This document shows, piece after piece, positions 31,630-39,633 of a stretch of DNA of 64,000 bases. The position numbers and the translations under genes are program-made. Location of the stretch: contig JAZOCC010000021.1 in assembly GCA_045596385.1 (NCBI GenBank), positions 1 to 64,000 on the forward strand, given 5' to 3'. How positions within the stretch are numbered: position 1 is the first letter of the stretch; every line of letters starts with the position of its first letter. The notes under the pieces were generated by a model that saw only the letters and a list, made by a program, of their open reading frames with translations, was not told where the DNA came from and did no database searches. The DNA comes from SIG307 sp045596385 (GTDB taxonomy: Bacteria > Bacillota > Clostridia > Lachnospirales > Lachnospiraceae).

Positions 31630-32007
31630 ATGGCGCAGAAGTGGGCGAAAGCTTTTTATAATTCGGGACTGTGGAAAGAAACTCGGGAACAAATGTTGAA
31701 GAGGGATAGATATATGTGTCAGACCAAAGGATGTTATAATCCGGCGGAGGAAGTACACCATATCATTCATTTGACAGAGGAAAACATCAACGATGTAAAG
31801 ATTTCTTTAAACCCTAAGAATCTTATTTGCCTTTGCGGGGATTGTCATAAAGCAATTCACAAGGGAGAAAAGATTGCAGGACTTAAGAAAAGGACATCGA
31901 CGCAAAGCATTCTTCCGGAGATAGAGTTCGATGAGAACGGATATCCGATTCCGGTCTCGACTCCCCCCGGGGGTGGTGGTGAAAATTACCCGGACAGAAG
32001 ACCGTAG
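31630..32007 (+). CDS. HNH endonuclease of the packaging module
   Basis: A 125-residue protein with the classical phage HNH pattern: SGLWKETREQMLKRDRYMCQTKGC (about 12-35), EVHHIIHL (about 41-48, catalytic His pair) and NLICLCGDCHKAIHKGE (about 64-80). HNH proteins next to HK97-type terminases help cut concatemers at cos during packaging. Start follows AAGGAGATAGC. Confidence 0.85.
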   Translation: MAQKWAKAFYNSGLWKETREQMLKRDRYMCQTKGCYNPAEEVHHIIHLTEENINDVKISLNPKNLICLCGDCHKAIHKGEKIAGLKKRTSTQSILPEIEFDENGYPIPVSTPPGGGGENYPDRRP

Positions 32008-32075
32008 GCTCACCCCTTTCTGTAACCCACCGAGAGAAATGCGCGCGGGAGGGGTGTGGTATAGGAGGTGTAGTT

Positions 32076-32480
32076 ATGGCAGAATTTGAACAGATTTACA
32101 CTGACAAACAGCGAAAAACCAAGATTAAGAAAGAGCAGAAAAGACTTGAGGAAATATTAAAAAATATAGACACAAGTAAGAAGAAAACGATTGAAAAGCT
32201 AATAGAGGATGCTGCTTTTATGGCTGTGACGTTGGAAGAAACTCGTCAGATCATCGCTAGGGACGGAGTCATTGAGACATACCAAAACGGTGAGAACCAG
32301 AAGGGAGTCAAGAAATCTTCCGCAGTCGAAGTTTATGACAAAATGCTGAACACATACAGTAAGGTTATCAAGCAGTTATGTGACCTGATTCCGGAAAAAG
32401 TTATTTTTGAACCGGATGCAGAACCGGACGAGGATCCTGCGGAAGAACTGATGGCATTTGTCACCGGTTTTAAACGATGA
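32076..32480 (+). CDS. terS: Terminase small subunit, P27-like
   Basis: A 134-residue protein. The helical core LEEILKNIDTSKKKTIEKLIEDAAFMAVTLEETRQII (about 24-62) and MLNTYSKVIKQLCDLIPE (about 90-107) match the small terminase proteins of P27 type, which bind phage DNA at the packaging start. It follows the HNH gene and overlaps the large terminase by 4 bases. ATAGGAGGTG precedes the start. Confidence 0.8.
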   Translation: MAEFEQIYTDKQRKTKIKKEQKRLEEILKNIDTSKKKTIEKLIEDAAFMAVTLEETRQIIARDGVIETYQNGENQKGVKKSSAVEVYDKMLNTYSKVIKQLCDLIPEKVIFEPDAEPDEDPAEELMAFVTGFKR

Positions 32481-34147
32481 ACTGGGCCGATGAGTACCTG
32501 GGAATGATACAATCTGGCGATGAGGTTGTATCGCAGAAAATAAAAGCAGTATATGAGAGGGAAGTCGGATGGATGAAACATCCTCCGAAAGATTTTCCTT
32601 ATGTGTTCGACGAGAAGTTGGGAGAACATCATATACAGTTTATGGAGAAGTTTTGCCGGCACTCAAAGGGGAGATGGGCGGGACGACCGATAAAGTTCGA
32701 ACCGTTTCAGAAGGCGAAGCTGCAGATGGTGTTCGGCTGGGTAGATGCCAACACTGGATTGAGAAGATTCAAAGAAGTAGATGATATCCGTGGCCGAAAA
32801 TGCGGAAAGAGCACGGAGACCGCTGCGGTGGCATGGGATGTGGCTCTAAACGATAATGAGGGTGGTGCGGAAATATATTGCACAGCCAATAAAAAGGACC
32901 AGGCAAAGATTATCTTCGAAGAATGTGTGAATATGCGCTTCCAGTCGAATGCATTGGCAGCGGTATCAAAAAAACGTCAGTCGGATATTTACTTACCGCT
33001 GACTTTTGGCATGATAAAAGCACTTGCAAGTGATACCTCCACTATGGATGGTTTGAATGCACATTTTTTTTCACAGGATGAGTTTCACGAGCAAAAGACC
33101 AGTAAGCTCTACGATGTTATGATTCAGTCACAGTCAGCGAGAGACCAACCGTTGGCATGGCTGATTTCTACAAATGGTTTTGTAAGAGAAGGCTTCTTCG
33201 ATGACAGATATGACTACTGTTCGAATGTGGCACTCTGGTTACCGGGATATGAGGATTATACTCTGTTACCGCTGATACATGAATTGGATGAACGAAGTGA
33301 GTGGCAGGATCCACGATGTTGGGGTAAGGCAAATCCGGGGTTGGGAAAAATAAAGAAGATCAAAACGCTTGCCGAGAATGTGGCAAAGGCAAAGAGAGAC
33401 CCTACGTTCCTGCCTACACTACTCACAAAGGACTTTAATGTACCGGAGAACTCTTCTTCTGCATGGCTGTCCTATGATGAGTACATGAATGAAACAGTAG
33501 TAGATATGGAGTTCCTTAGAAAGTCCTACGCAATCGGCGGATGTGATTTATCAGCGACAACGGACCTGACCTGTGCAACGCTGTTGATTCGGAAACCGAA
33601 TGACAACCGTTTCTTTGTACTCCAGAAGTATTTTCTGCCAAAAGCACGGGTTGATGCGGTGGAAAACAACGACAAGCGGGAAGCACCGTACAAGAAGTGG
33701 GCGGAGCAGGGCTGGTTATCGATATCGGAAGGAGCTACGGTAGATTTTCATGCAGTAACCGAGTGGTTTGTGGAGATGGTAAAGACCTATAATATCCGTC
33801 CGTTGTGGATTGGGTATGATGCCGCACTTTCCGGCTATTGGCGGGAGGAAATGGAAGCGTATGGTTTTGATATGGACAAGATTCGACAGGGACCGTTTAC
33901 ATGGACATATCCGTTTAAAGAGTTGGCCGGAATGTTCCGGGATCATCGGATGGTATATCAAAATAATCCGATTCTCCGCTGGTGTTTGCAGAACACCGGC
34001 GTTAAGTCTCTAAACAAGGACGGTATTGAATCGCAACAGCCGGTTAAGGTTTCCAGCGTACGAAGAATCGATGGGACGGTGTCGCTCCTGAATGCGTACA
34101 CCTGCTTTAAGAACCATGAGGAAGAATACATGAAATACATCAGGTAG
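32477..34147 (+). CDS. terL: Terminase large subunit
   Basis: A 556-residue packaging motor. ATPase domain: GRKCGKST (about 110-117) is the Walker A variant and NAHFFSQDEFHEQ (about 194-206) the Walker B with catalytic Glu. Nuclease domain: GGCDLSATTDLTCATL (about 354-369) and LWIGYDAAL (about 442-450) hold the metal-binding Asp residues. It pumps DNA into proheads and cuts it. The N-terminal region (32-110) is of the HK97-like group. Starts four bases inside the small-subunit gene. Confidence 0.92.
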   Translation: MNWADEYLGMIQSGDEVVSQKIKAVYEREVGWMKHPPKDFPYVFDEKLGEHHIQFMEKFCRHSKGRWAGRPIKFEPFQKAKLQMVFGWVDANTGLRRFKEVDDIRGRKCGKSTETAAVAWDVALNDNEGGAEIYCTANKKDQAKIIFEECVNMRFQSNALAAVSKKRQSDIYLPLTFGMIKALASDTSTMDGLNAHFFSQDEFHEQKTSKLYDVMIQSQSARDQPLAWLISTNGFVREGFFDDRYDYCSNVALWLPGYEDYTLLPLIHELDERSEWQDPRCWGKANPGLGKIKKIKTLAENVAKAKRDPTFLPTLLTKDFNVPENSSSAWLSYDEYMNETVVDMEFLRKSYAIGGCDLSATTDLTCATLLIRKPNDNRFFVLQKYFLPKARVDAVENNDKREAPYKKWAEQGWLSISEGATVDFHAVTEWFVEMVKTYNIRPLWIGYDAALSGYWREEMEAYGFDMDKIRQGPFTWTYPFKELAGMFRDHRMVYQNNPILRWCLQNTGVKSLNKDGIESQQPVKVSSVRRIDGTVSLLNAYTCFKNHEEEYMKYIR

Positions 34148-34156
34148 GAGGAAAAG

Positions 34157-35380
34157 ATGGGACTTTTTTCGAACATATTGGGATTTCTGAAGGTGAAGTT
34201 TACCGGCGGATATTTCGGGTACCAGGCTAAGAGTTCCCCGTTTGAGGGAGATGCCTGGGATAACGATATTGTAAGAGGAATTATTGATGCGATTGCTACG
34301 CATGCGGCGAAGGGACAAGTAAAACACGTAATAACGGACCATGAGGGCCGGATAACCAAAACGGTGTATGACAGTAAAATCGTTCGTTTGCTGAATGGAA
34401 AGCCGAATGAGGTCATGTCTGGATTTGAGCTAAAATATAGATTTTTTGCACAGTTGGAAGCTCAGACAACGGCGGTTATGTATATCAAATACAACGAAGC
34501 TACTGCTGATGCAGAAGCAATTTATCCTGTTGACTACAGGGATTTTGAATTTAGAGAGGTAATCGGCGGCGGATGGGCGATTGTGTTTAAGGATTTCGAA
34601 GGAAAACAGCAGATTCTACCGTTGGAGTGCTGTGTCATTGCCAGAAAGTTCTATAACAGGCGGCAGGCTTCCGGTGATGGAAATGCACCGATTTACAAGG
34701 TGTTGGATATGTCCAAGGCTTCGGACGAAGGATTTATTGATTCGTTACAGATATCGAACAAGGTGCGAGGCATCCTGAAGCAGAAGAAAGCGATGCTGGA
34801 TCCGGAAGATGTTAAGGATGGTCAGAGATCCTTTGCAGACCGCTTCCGAGAAGCGGCAGAACGGGGCGGCGTTGTAGGACTGGACAGTATGGAGGAGTAC
34901 ACACCGTTGACTGTCAATGCTTATTCTGCCAATGCAGCGCAGATGCAGGGGATTAATAACCGATTTTACAGCTATTACAGGACACCGGAGGAGATTGTAC
35001 AGGGTAAATACACAGAGCAGACGGGACTTGCCTGGTATGAGTCCAAAATTGAGCCGTTGTGGGAAATGTTTGCGGAAGCTGTCAGCAATGCTTACTTTAC
35101 AAACCGCGAAGTGGGACATGGAAATAAAATCGTTGTTTCCGGAGGCGTTCTGATGGGTACCAGCTACAAAACAAGAGTGGATATCATCAACCAGACGAAG
35201 GAAATCGGTGTGCTGAGTATAAACGAACAGAGGGAACTGCTTGGATATGGACCGGTGGAGGGCGGCGATATTCGGCAGGTGTCTTTGAATTATATCAACG
35301 CAGACAAGCAGGATGAGTACCAAACAAAAAAGAAGGAGGAGAAGAAGGATGGAGACAATTCCGGAGAGAAAGAAGAATAA
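34157..35380 (+). CDS. Portal protein, HK97 family
   Basis: A 407-residue protein with the portal pattern: N-terminal FSNILGFLKVK, ISNKVRGILKQKKAMLDPEDV in the stem region (about 197-217), RFYSYYRTPEEIVQGKYTEQTG (about 268-289) and a C-terminal INEQRELLGYGPVEGGD. Twelve copies would form the ring at the capsid vertex. The Lys/Glu tail overlaps the protease start by 32 bases. TAGGAGG precedes the start. Confidence 0.88.
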   Translation: MGLFSNILGFLKVKFTGGYFGYQAKSSPFEGDAWDNDIVRGIIDAIATHAAKGQVKHVITDHEGRITKTVYDSKIVRLLNGKPNEVMSGFELKYRFFAQLEAQTTAVMYIKYNEATADAEAIYPVDYRDFEFREVIGGGWAIVFKDFEGKQQILPLECCVIARKFYNRRQASGDGNAPIYKVLDMSKASDEGFIDSLQISNKVRGILKQKKAMLDPEDVKDGQRSFADRFREAAERGGVVGLDSMEEYTPLTVNAYSANAAQMQGINNRFYSYYRTPEEIVQGKYTEQTGLAWYESKIEPLWEMFAEAVSNAYFTNREVGHGNKIVVSGGVLMGTSYKTRVDIINQTKEIGVLSINEQRELLGYGPVEGGDIRQVSLNYINADKQDEYQTKKKEEKKDGDNSGEKEE

Positions 35381-35981
35381 CATGTGCTACCGCTTATTTG
35401 AGTTTCAGGTGAGGGAAGCGCAGATTGAGGATTCTGACAGCAAGGAACTCTGGGTAGAGGGATATGCGGTCAGATTTAACAGTCCTACTGTATTGTTTGA
35501 GATGGGAGGCATCGAGTACAAAGAGCAGATTGATAGCCGGGCATTTGAGGACTGTAACATGACCGACGTGATTTTTAACTATAATCACGGCGGAAAGGTA
35601 ATGGCAAGAACCAGAAATAATACGCTCCAGTTAGAAGTACGGGAAGACGGTTTGTTCATCCGTGCAAGACTGGATGGTACCGAAGAGGGAAGAAAACTCT
35701 ATGATGAAATTAAGGGAGGATACATCGACAGAATGTCCTTCCGTTTCACCATTAGAGCGGGAGGAGAAACCTATGACAGTGAGAATCATATGTGGACGGT
35801 ATATAAGGTGAAACGTCTTTACGATGTTTCGGCGGTGGATATTCCGGCCTATGATGATACATCAATCGAAGCTAGAAAGGACTCTGCTGTTCTGGAGGCG
35901 AAAGCTCAGGAGCAGAGACAACGTGAAGCGGCGGCGGACCTGAAAAAGCGGGCATTGAAACTTAAATTATTATTACAGTAA
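35349..35981 (+). CDS. HK97-family prohead protease
   Basis: A 210-residue serine protease that cleaves the capsid delta domain and itself in maturing proheads. FNYNHGGKVMART (about 66-78) carries the catalytic His; DRMSFRFTIRA (about 126-136) carries the Ser; YDVSAVDIPAYDDTSIEAR is typical of the family end. The start at 35349 follows AAGGAGGAGAAGAAGG; an upstream ATG at 35313 lies deeper in the portal gene. Confidence 0.9.
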   Translation: METIPERKKNNMCYRLFEFQVREAQIEDSDSKELWVEGYAVRFNSPTVLFEMGGIEYKEQIDSRAFEDCNMTDVIFNYNHGGKVMARTRNNTLQLEVREDGLFIRARLDGTEEGRKLYDEIKGGYIDRMSFRFTIRAGGETYDSENHMWTVYKVKRLYDVSAVDIPAYDDTSIEARKDSAVLEAKAQEQRQREAAADLKKRALKLKLLLQ

Positions 35982-36000
35982 AGAAAGCGAGGAAAAGAAA

Positions 36001-37122
36001 ATGCATAAGAGACTTATGGAGATTATGGCCAGAAAGGCAGAACTGGTAAAGGAGTTGGAAGGCGAAGTAACCGAGGAGAGACTTGCCGAGATTGAGACCG
36101 AGCAGAGAGAGCTTGCTGCTGAAGAGGAATTGATTAGAAAGAAGATGGATGTGAGTGGCAGACTGGGACAGCCGGAAGACCATGGCTCCGGTGCTATGAC
36201 AGGGGAAGAAGAGAGAGCTGTGAAGTTCACTGAGAGCAGAGCTTTGACGATTGCATCCGGAAAGGTTGCAATGCCGAAGAGTACGGAAAACGATGTTCAG
36301 GATTCTTTGGTATCCGGCAATGGTATGTTGGATTTGGTAGATGTACAGGATTGTACCGGTATGGGTGGCAATCTGATTCCGTATGAGATTCCGGGAATGG
36401 AAGGCGGAACGGACGAAGAGGGTGCTTCTACGGAAGGCGAGTTTCTGACGGATTATGCGGAAATCGCACCGGTAACCGTGGATGTGTATACCGAAGTTTC
36501 CAGAGAGACGAAGAAGCTTTCTCCGGTGAAGTATATGCAGGCAGTTGAGAAGGCTGCATTAAAGGCACTGAAGAAGAAAATCAATGCGTTGATTGTGTCT
36601 TCCGATAAAGCGGAGAACCCGAAGTTTTTTGGTATCAATAAGGCAAAGGCTGTGAAGGAAGTAAAGGAGATTGCAGCAATTGACGCTACCACTTTGAGAG
36701 ACATTATCTTAAGCTACGGCGGTGATGATGATGTAGAGGGAGCTGCGGTATTACTTCTTTCCAAGAAGGACCTGCAGGCGTTTGGTGCGGTTCGCGGAAC
36801 TAACGAGAAGAAAGCCGTATACGAGATTACTCCGGATGTGGCTAATCCGAACACCGGCGTGATCAAGGATGGAGGTTTGTCCTGTAGATACAGTCTCAAT
36901 TCCAATCTTAAGGCACTTGCGGATGCGTCTGCCGGCGATGATGTAATGTACTACGGCAAGCCGATGGCGTACGAAGTAGACATCTTCAGTGATTACGAGA
37001 TTACCGTGTCCGAAGATGCGGCACTGAAGAAGAGAATGATTGCCGTTTTAGGAGAAGTCATGGTGGGCGGTAATGTCAAGGTTCACAACGGCTTCATTAA
37101 GGTTCAGAAAAAGAACGCATAA
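36001..37122 (+). CDS. Major capsid protein, HK97 family
   Basis: A 373-residue capsid protein. Residues 1-55 are a charged coiled coil, the delta (scaffolding) domain, expected to be removed by the protease; the mature part begins near the GSGAMTGEE segment at about residue 62. The body has EIAPVTVDVYTEVSRETKKLSP (E-loop and axial domain) and ends with the long beta strands YYGKPMAYEVDIFSDYEITVSEDA. Forms the icosahedral shell. AAGCGAGGAAAAG precedes the start. Confidence 0.88.
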   Translation: MHKRLMEIMARKAELVKELEGEVTEERLAEIETEQRELAAEEELIRKKMDVSGRLGQPEDHGSGAMTGEEERAVKFTESRALTIASGKVAMPKSTENDVQDSLVSGNGMLDLVDVQDCTGMGGNLIPYEIPGMEGGTDEEGASTEGEFLTDYAEIAPVTVDVYTEVSRETKKLSPVKYMQAVEKAALKALKKKINALIVSSDKAENPKFFGINKAKAVKEVKEIAAIDATTLRDIILSYGGDDDVEGAAVLLLSKKDLQAFGAVRGTNEKKAVYEITPDVANPNTGVIKDGGLSCRYSLNSNLKALADASAGDDVMYYGKPMAYEVDIFSDYEITVSEDAALKKRMIAVLGEVMVGGNVKVHNGFIKVQKKNA

Positions 37123-37136
37123 TCAGGAGGTAGAGC

Positions 37137-37448
37137 ATGCTGAAGAATAGTATTACCAAGGCGTTAAGAATTGGAACTGCGTCAGCGGAAGCTCTTAATG
37201 ATGAGATTGAAAGATATATCAGAACAGCTCGGGCGGAGATGATCCGCCTGGGCATTTCTGATGATGTAGCCAATTCTTCGCATGAACTGATTGAGGATGC
37301 AATTATCGTATTTTGTCTCATGAAGATGGGACCGGCCGCAAGATATGAGCAGTATAAGGAAAGTTGGGAATATCAGTTGGATTGTATTCGAAAATCGACG
37401 ATTACAGTCAAGCAGGCAGCGGAAGAAGGTGCGACAAATGAGGAATGA
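37137..37448 (+). CDS. Head-tail connector protein (gp6-like)
   Basis: A 103-residue, mainly helical protein (LNDEIERYIRTARAEMIRLGISDD..., ELIEDAIIVFCLMKM) in the usual place and size of the gp6-like DNA-packaging/adaptor protein that sits under the portal. CAGGAGGTAG precedes the start. Assigned by position and shape. Confidence 0.68.
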   Translation: MLKNSITKALRIGTASAEALNDEIERYIRTARAEMIRLGISDDVANSSHELIEDAIIVFCLMKMGPAARYEQYKESWEYQLDCIRKSTITVKQAAEEGATNEE

Positions 37449-37719
37449 TGTGATTACACTGATTTCAAAGAGTTGCACCGGTGCAACGGTTTCGCAGAAA
37501 GAAATGAAAGTCTTTGCGGTGAAAAAATCTGTGAGGCAGAGTGAGTTCTACGCTGCACAGCAAGTAGGCTTAAACCCGTCGGCAGTGTTTGAGATAGATG
37601 TGAGGGATTTTGAGACGGCTTCAGAACCGACCGAACTTATTCACAACGACAAGCACTATACAATCATCCGGACATACGAAAAGGATGAAACGGTAGAAAT
37701 CACCGTGGGGGTGATGTGA
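37438..37719 (+). CDS. Head closure protein
   Basis: A 93-residue beta-rich protein (MRNDVITLISKSCTGATVSQ start) with ELIHNDKHYTIIRTYEKDETVEITV at its end, typical of phage head closure (stopper) proteins. The start at 37438 overlaps the connector gene by 11 bases. It contains a 16-bp GTTGCACCGGTGCAAC palindrome. Confidence 0.65.
   Translation: MRNDVITLISKSCTGATVSQKEMKVFAVKKSVRQSEFYAAQQVGLNPSAVFEIDVRDFETASEPTELIHNDKHYTIIRTYEKDETVEITVGVM
37473..37486. repeat. TTGCACCGGTGCAA palindrome, copy 3
   Basis: Perfect; extended here to 16 bp (GTTGCACCGGTGCAAC) and coded as Cys-Thr-Gly-Ala-Thr in the head closure gene. Confidence 0.8.
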
Positions 37720-38156
37720 TGAAAGTCAACATGGATTCCAACAACGCCTTTAAGGACATTATGGAAGATATTTCCCGTATTCCGGAGCTGGTGGAGAAGG
37801 AAGAAAAGAAGGTTATGAAACGGATCCGTGATGTGCTGGTGGAAAAGGTCAAAGCCAATCTTCCACGCGGTGCCGGCGGAACCAATTACGACGGAAGTAA
37901 GCCGTATGTACATATGCGGGATGATATTAAAGCTTCCATCAAGAGCAAGGGTGGATTTGCTTCGCTTATCATTTCCGGCGGAAAGAAGACCGCGTATAAG
38001 TGGCATCTGGTCAACGACGGTACCCGTGACAGCAAAGGGCAAGTAAAGACCATTGCGACTCACTTCGTGGATAAGGCGATGATTCAGGCTGAACCGGAAA
38101 TCGAAAAGATTGTGGATGAATTGATAGCGGAGGTGGCGGATGGAGGAAGAGCTTAA
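37719..38156 (+). CDS. HK97 gp10-like tail component
   Basis: A 145-residue protein with VMKRIRDVLVEKVKANLPRG (about 32-51), YVHMRDDIKAS (about 63-73) and KTAYKWHLVNDGTRDSKG (about 89-106), followed by THFVDKAMIQAEPEIE; this is the pattern of HK97 gp10-like (HK97-gp10_like) neck proteins. The ATG at 37719 overlaps the preceding stop (TGATG). Confidence 0.78.
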   Translation: MKVNMDSNNAFKDIMEDISRIPELVEKEEKKVMKRIRDVLVEKVKANLPRGAGGTNYDGSKPYVHMRDDIKASIKSKGGFASLIISGGKKTAYKWHLVNDGTRDSKGQVKTIATHFVDKAMIQAEPEIEKIVDELIAEVADGGRA

Positions 38157-38484
38157 AGAGCTGATTGAAGAAATACTGAACATACCGTGCGAACTGGATA
38201 CCGGAGCAATGGTGTTTCCGGGAGCAACGGTGGAAGAGTATCTTCGGAATCCGGAAGCCTACGGTGACGGCCAACCGGAAGAAATCGTGAGTTATATAAC
38301 CATTAATTTGTATTACCAGAAGCGGAAAGAACGCAATGCGGCAGTGGATAAGCTGGTACCGAAACTTGTAGCTGCCGGGTACCTGTATCCGACCGATGAA
38401 CGGTATTACGATACGGAAGCACGAAAACACAGAGCAGTATTAAATACAAGCAAAATAGGAGGTAAACACAATGGCGAGAATTAA
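38140..38484 (+). CDS. Tail terminator/completion protein
   Basis: A 114-residue protein between the gp10-like and major tail genes, overlapping both (17 and 14 bases). YITINLYYQKRKERNAAVDKLVPKLVAAGY gives the alpha/beta pattern of tail completion proteins that cap the tail tube. Assigned mainly by position. Confidence 0.65.
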   Translation: MEEELKELIEEILNIPCELDTGAMVFPGATVEEYLRNPEAYGDGQPEEIVSYITINLYYQKRKERNAAVDKLVPKLVAAGYLYPTDERYYDTEARKHRAVLNTSKIGGKHNGEN

Positions 38485-39055
38485 CGTGCAGAATGCGGCG
38501 TACGCAGTATTGAAGGAGAATACGACTTCGGCGTATGAGATGGATGATAAACATCCGTTACCGGGATTAAGAAGTATTGACCTTGCGCTTCAGATGGCAT
38601 CAGGAACCTTGTACGGGGACGGAGTTGTCGAGGAAGAGGTGGATAAGATTACCGGAGCTATAGTGAAGATTGATATCAACAAGATTCCAATCGAGGACCG
38701 TGCAAGAATGAACGGTGCACATTACGATGGAATTATGGATGTGACTACAGATGATAAGGCACCGGAGATTGCTTTATATTTCGAGACCGAGAGTTCGAAA
38801 GCGGGAGGAAAAGAGCAGCTGTGGTTGATGTGTGGAAAGGTGCAGCCGATTGGAATGGCAGCTCAGCAGACGGAGGGAAATGTAAATTTTTCCACTGATA
38901 CGATGACAGTGAAGTGTACGCGGAGAAAGAAGGACAGAAGGGTATTGCGACTTGGTGATACGGAGAATGAAAAGTTTTCTTCTGCAGCTTCTAAGGAATT
39001 TGAAAGTAATCCGGATTATGTTATCGGTACCACAGGAGCCGGAACGGAGGGATAA
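38471..39055 (+). CDS. Major tail tube protein
   Basis: A 194-residue beta-rich protein with PLPGLRSIDLALQMASGTLYGDG, IALYFETESSKAGGKEQLWLM and GNVNFSTDTMTVKCTRRKK, typical of the phi13-type major tail proteins of Gram-positive siphophages. Hexamers stack to form the tail tube. AGGAGGTAAACAC precedes the start. Confidence 0.82.
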   Translation: MARINVQNAAYAVLKENTTSAYEMDDKHPLPGLRSIDLALQMASGTLYGDGVVEEEVDKITGAIVKIDINKIPIEDRARMNGAHYDGIMDVTTDDKAPEIALYFETESSKAGGKEQLWLMCGKVQPIGMAAQQTEGNVNFSTDTMTVKCTRRKKDRRVLRLGDTENEKFSSAASKEFESNPDYVIGTTGAGTEG

Positions 39056-39058
39056 TCA

Positions 39059-39430
39059 ATGGCGCGTAAGGTAATTTCATGCAAACCGACTCCGGAGATT
39101 GAGCTTGCATTTGAAGGAGGAGAAAGTATTCTCCTCCGTTTTGACATTAGTGCACTCATGGTAATTCAGGAGATAGAGGGTGGTTTGAATAATCTGATGT
39201 CAAAATCAATTCCTGAAATGTGCGTGACCATCATGTACGGTGCGGGGAAAGAGCACAATGAAAACTTCACTCTGGAGAAGGCGCGGGAGATAGTAAGTAA
39301 TCTTTCTGTGAGTGTGATTTCTGAGATTTATCAGGAGTTCACAGATGCCATGTATGCGGTGGATAAGGAGCAGAAGGATGAACTGGCAAAAAAAGTGATG
39401 GCACAATATCTGGACCGGTTGATGAGATAG
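39059..39430 (+). CDS. Tail assembly chaperone (gpG-like)
   Basis: A 123-residue protein directly upstream of the tape measure, where siphophages encode the chaperone pair. Near its end the codons GCA AAA AAA GTG contain the slippery heptamer A AAA AAA (39388-39394). Most ribosomes would stop at the TAG at 39428, giving the short form; those slipping back one base would continue into the next frame to 39633. Short and long forms guide tail assembly along the tape measure. Confidence 0.82.
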   Translation: MARKVISCKPTPEIELAFEGGESILLRFDISALMVIQEIEGGLNNLMSKSIPEMCVTIMYGAGKEHNENFTLEKAREIVSNLSVSVISEIYQEFTDAMYAVDKEQKDELAKKVMAQYLDRLMR

Positions 39431-39633
39431 ATTTTGATGCGATGTACTACCTGTTTTGTATCAAAATGCATCGCAGCGAAGAAGAATTCTACGGAAGCTC
39501 AGTCGCAAAGGTGTTGTGCCTGATTGATATGTGGAAAGAAGAGCGGCAGGCCATTGTGGATGCCGCTAATGGAACAAAAAGCGGCCCCGCAACAGTGGAC
39601 CGTTTTTCGGATTTATTGAGAGGGGCGGTGTAA
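39388..39633 (+). CDS. Tail chaperone gpT-like extension made by -1 frameshift
   Basis: After slipping at A AAA AAA (39388-39394) the -1 frame is open from codon AGT at 39394 to the stop at 39631-39633, adding 79 residues for a fusion of about 191. It reads GPVDEIDFDAMYYLFCIKMH and on. An independent start at 39442 has no ribosome site, which favours the frameshift. Confidence 0.78.
   Translation, partial: KKSDGTISGPVDEIDFDAMYYLFCIKMHRSEEEFYGSSVAKVLCLIDMWKEERQAIVDAANGTKSGPATVDRFSDLLRGAV

Noticed and set aside
39442..39633. Independent small gene between chaperone and tape measure
   Set aside because: No ribosome site at 39442; the -1 frame is open back to a slippery heptamer, so a frameshift extension explains it better.
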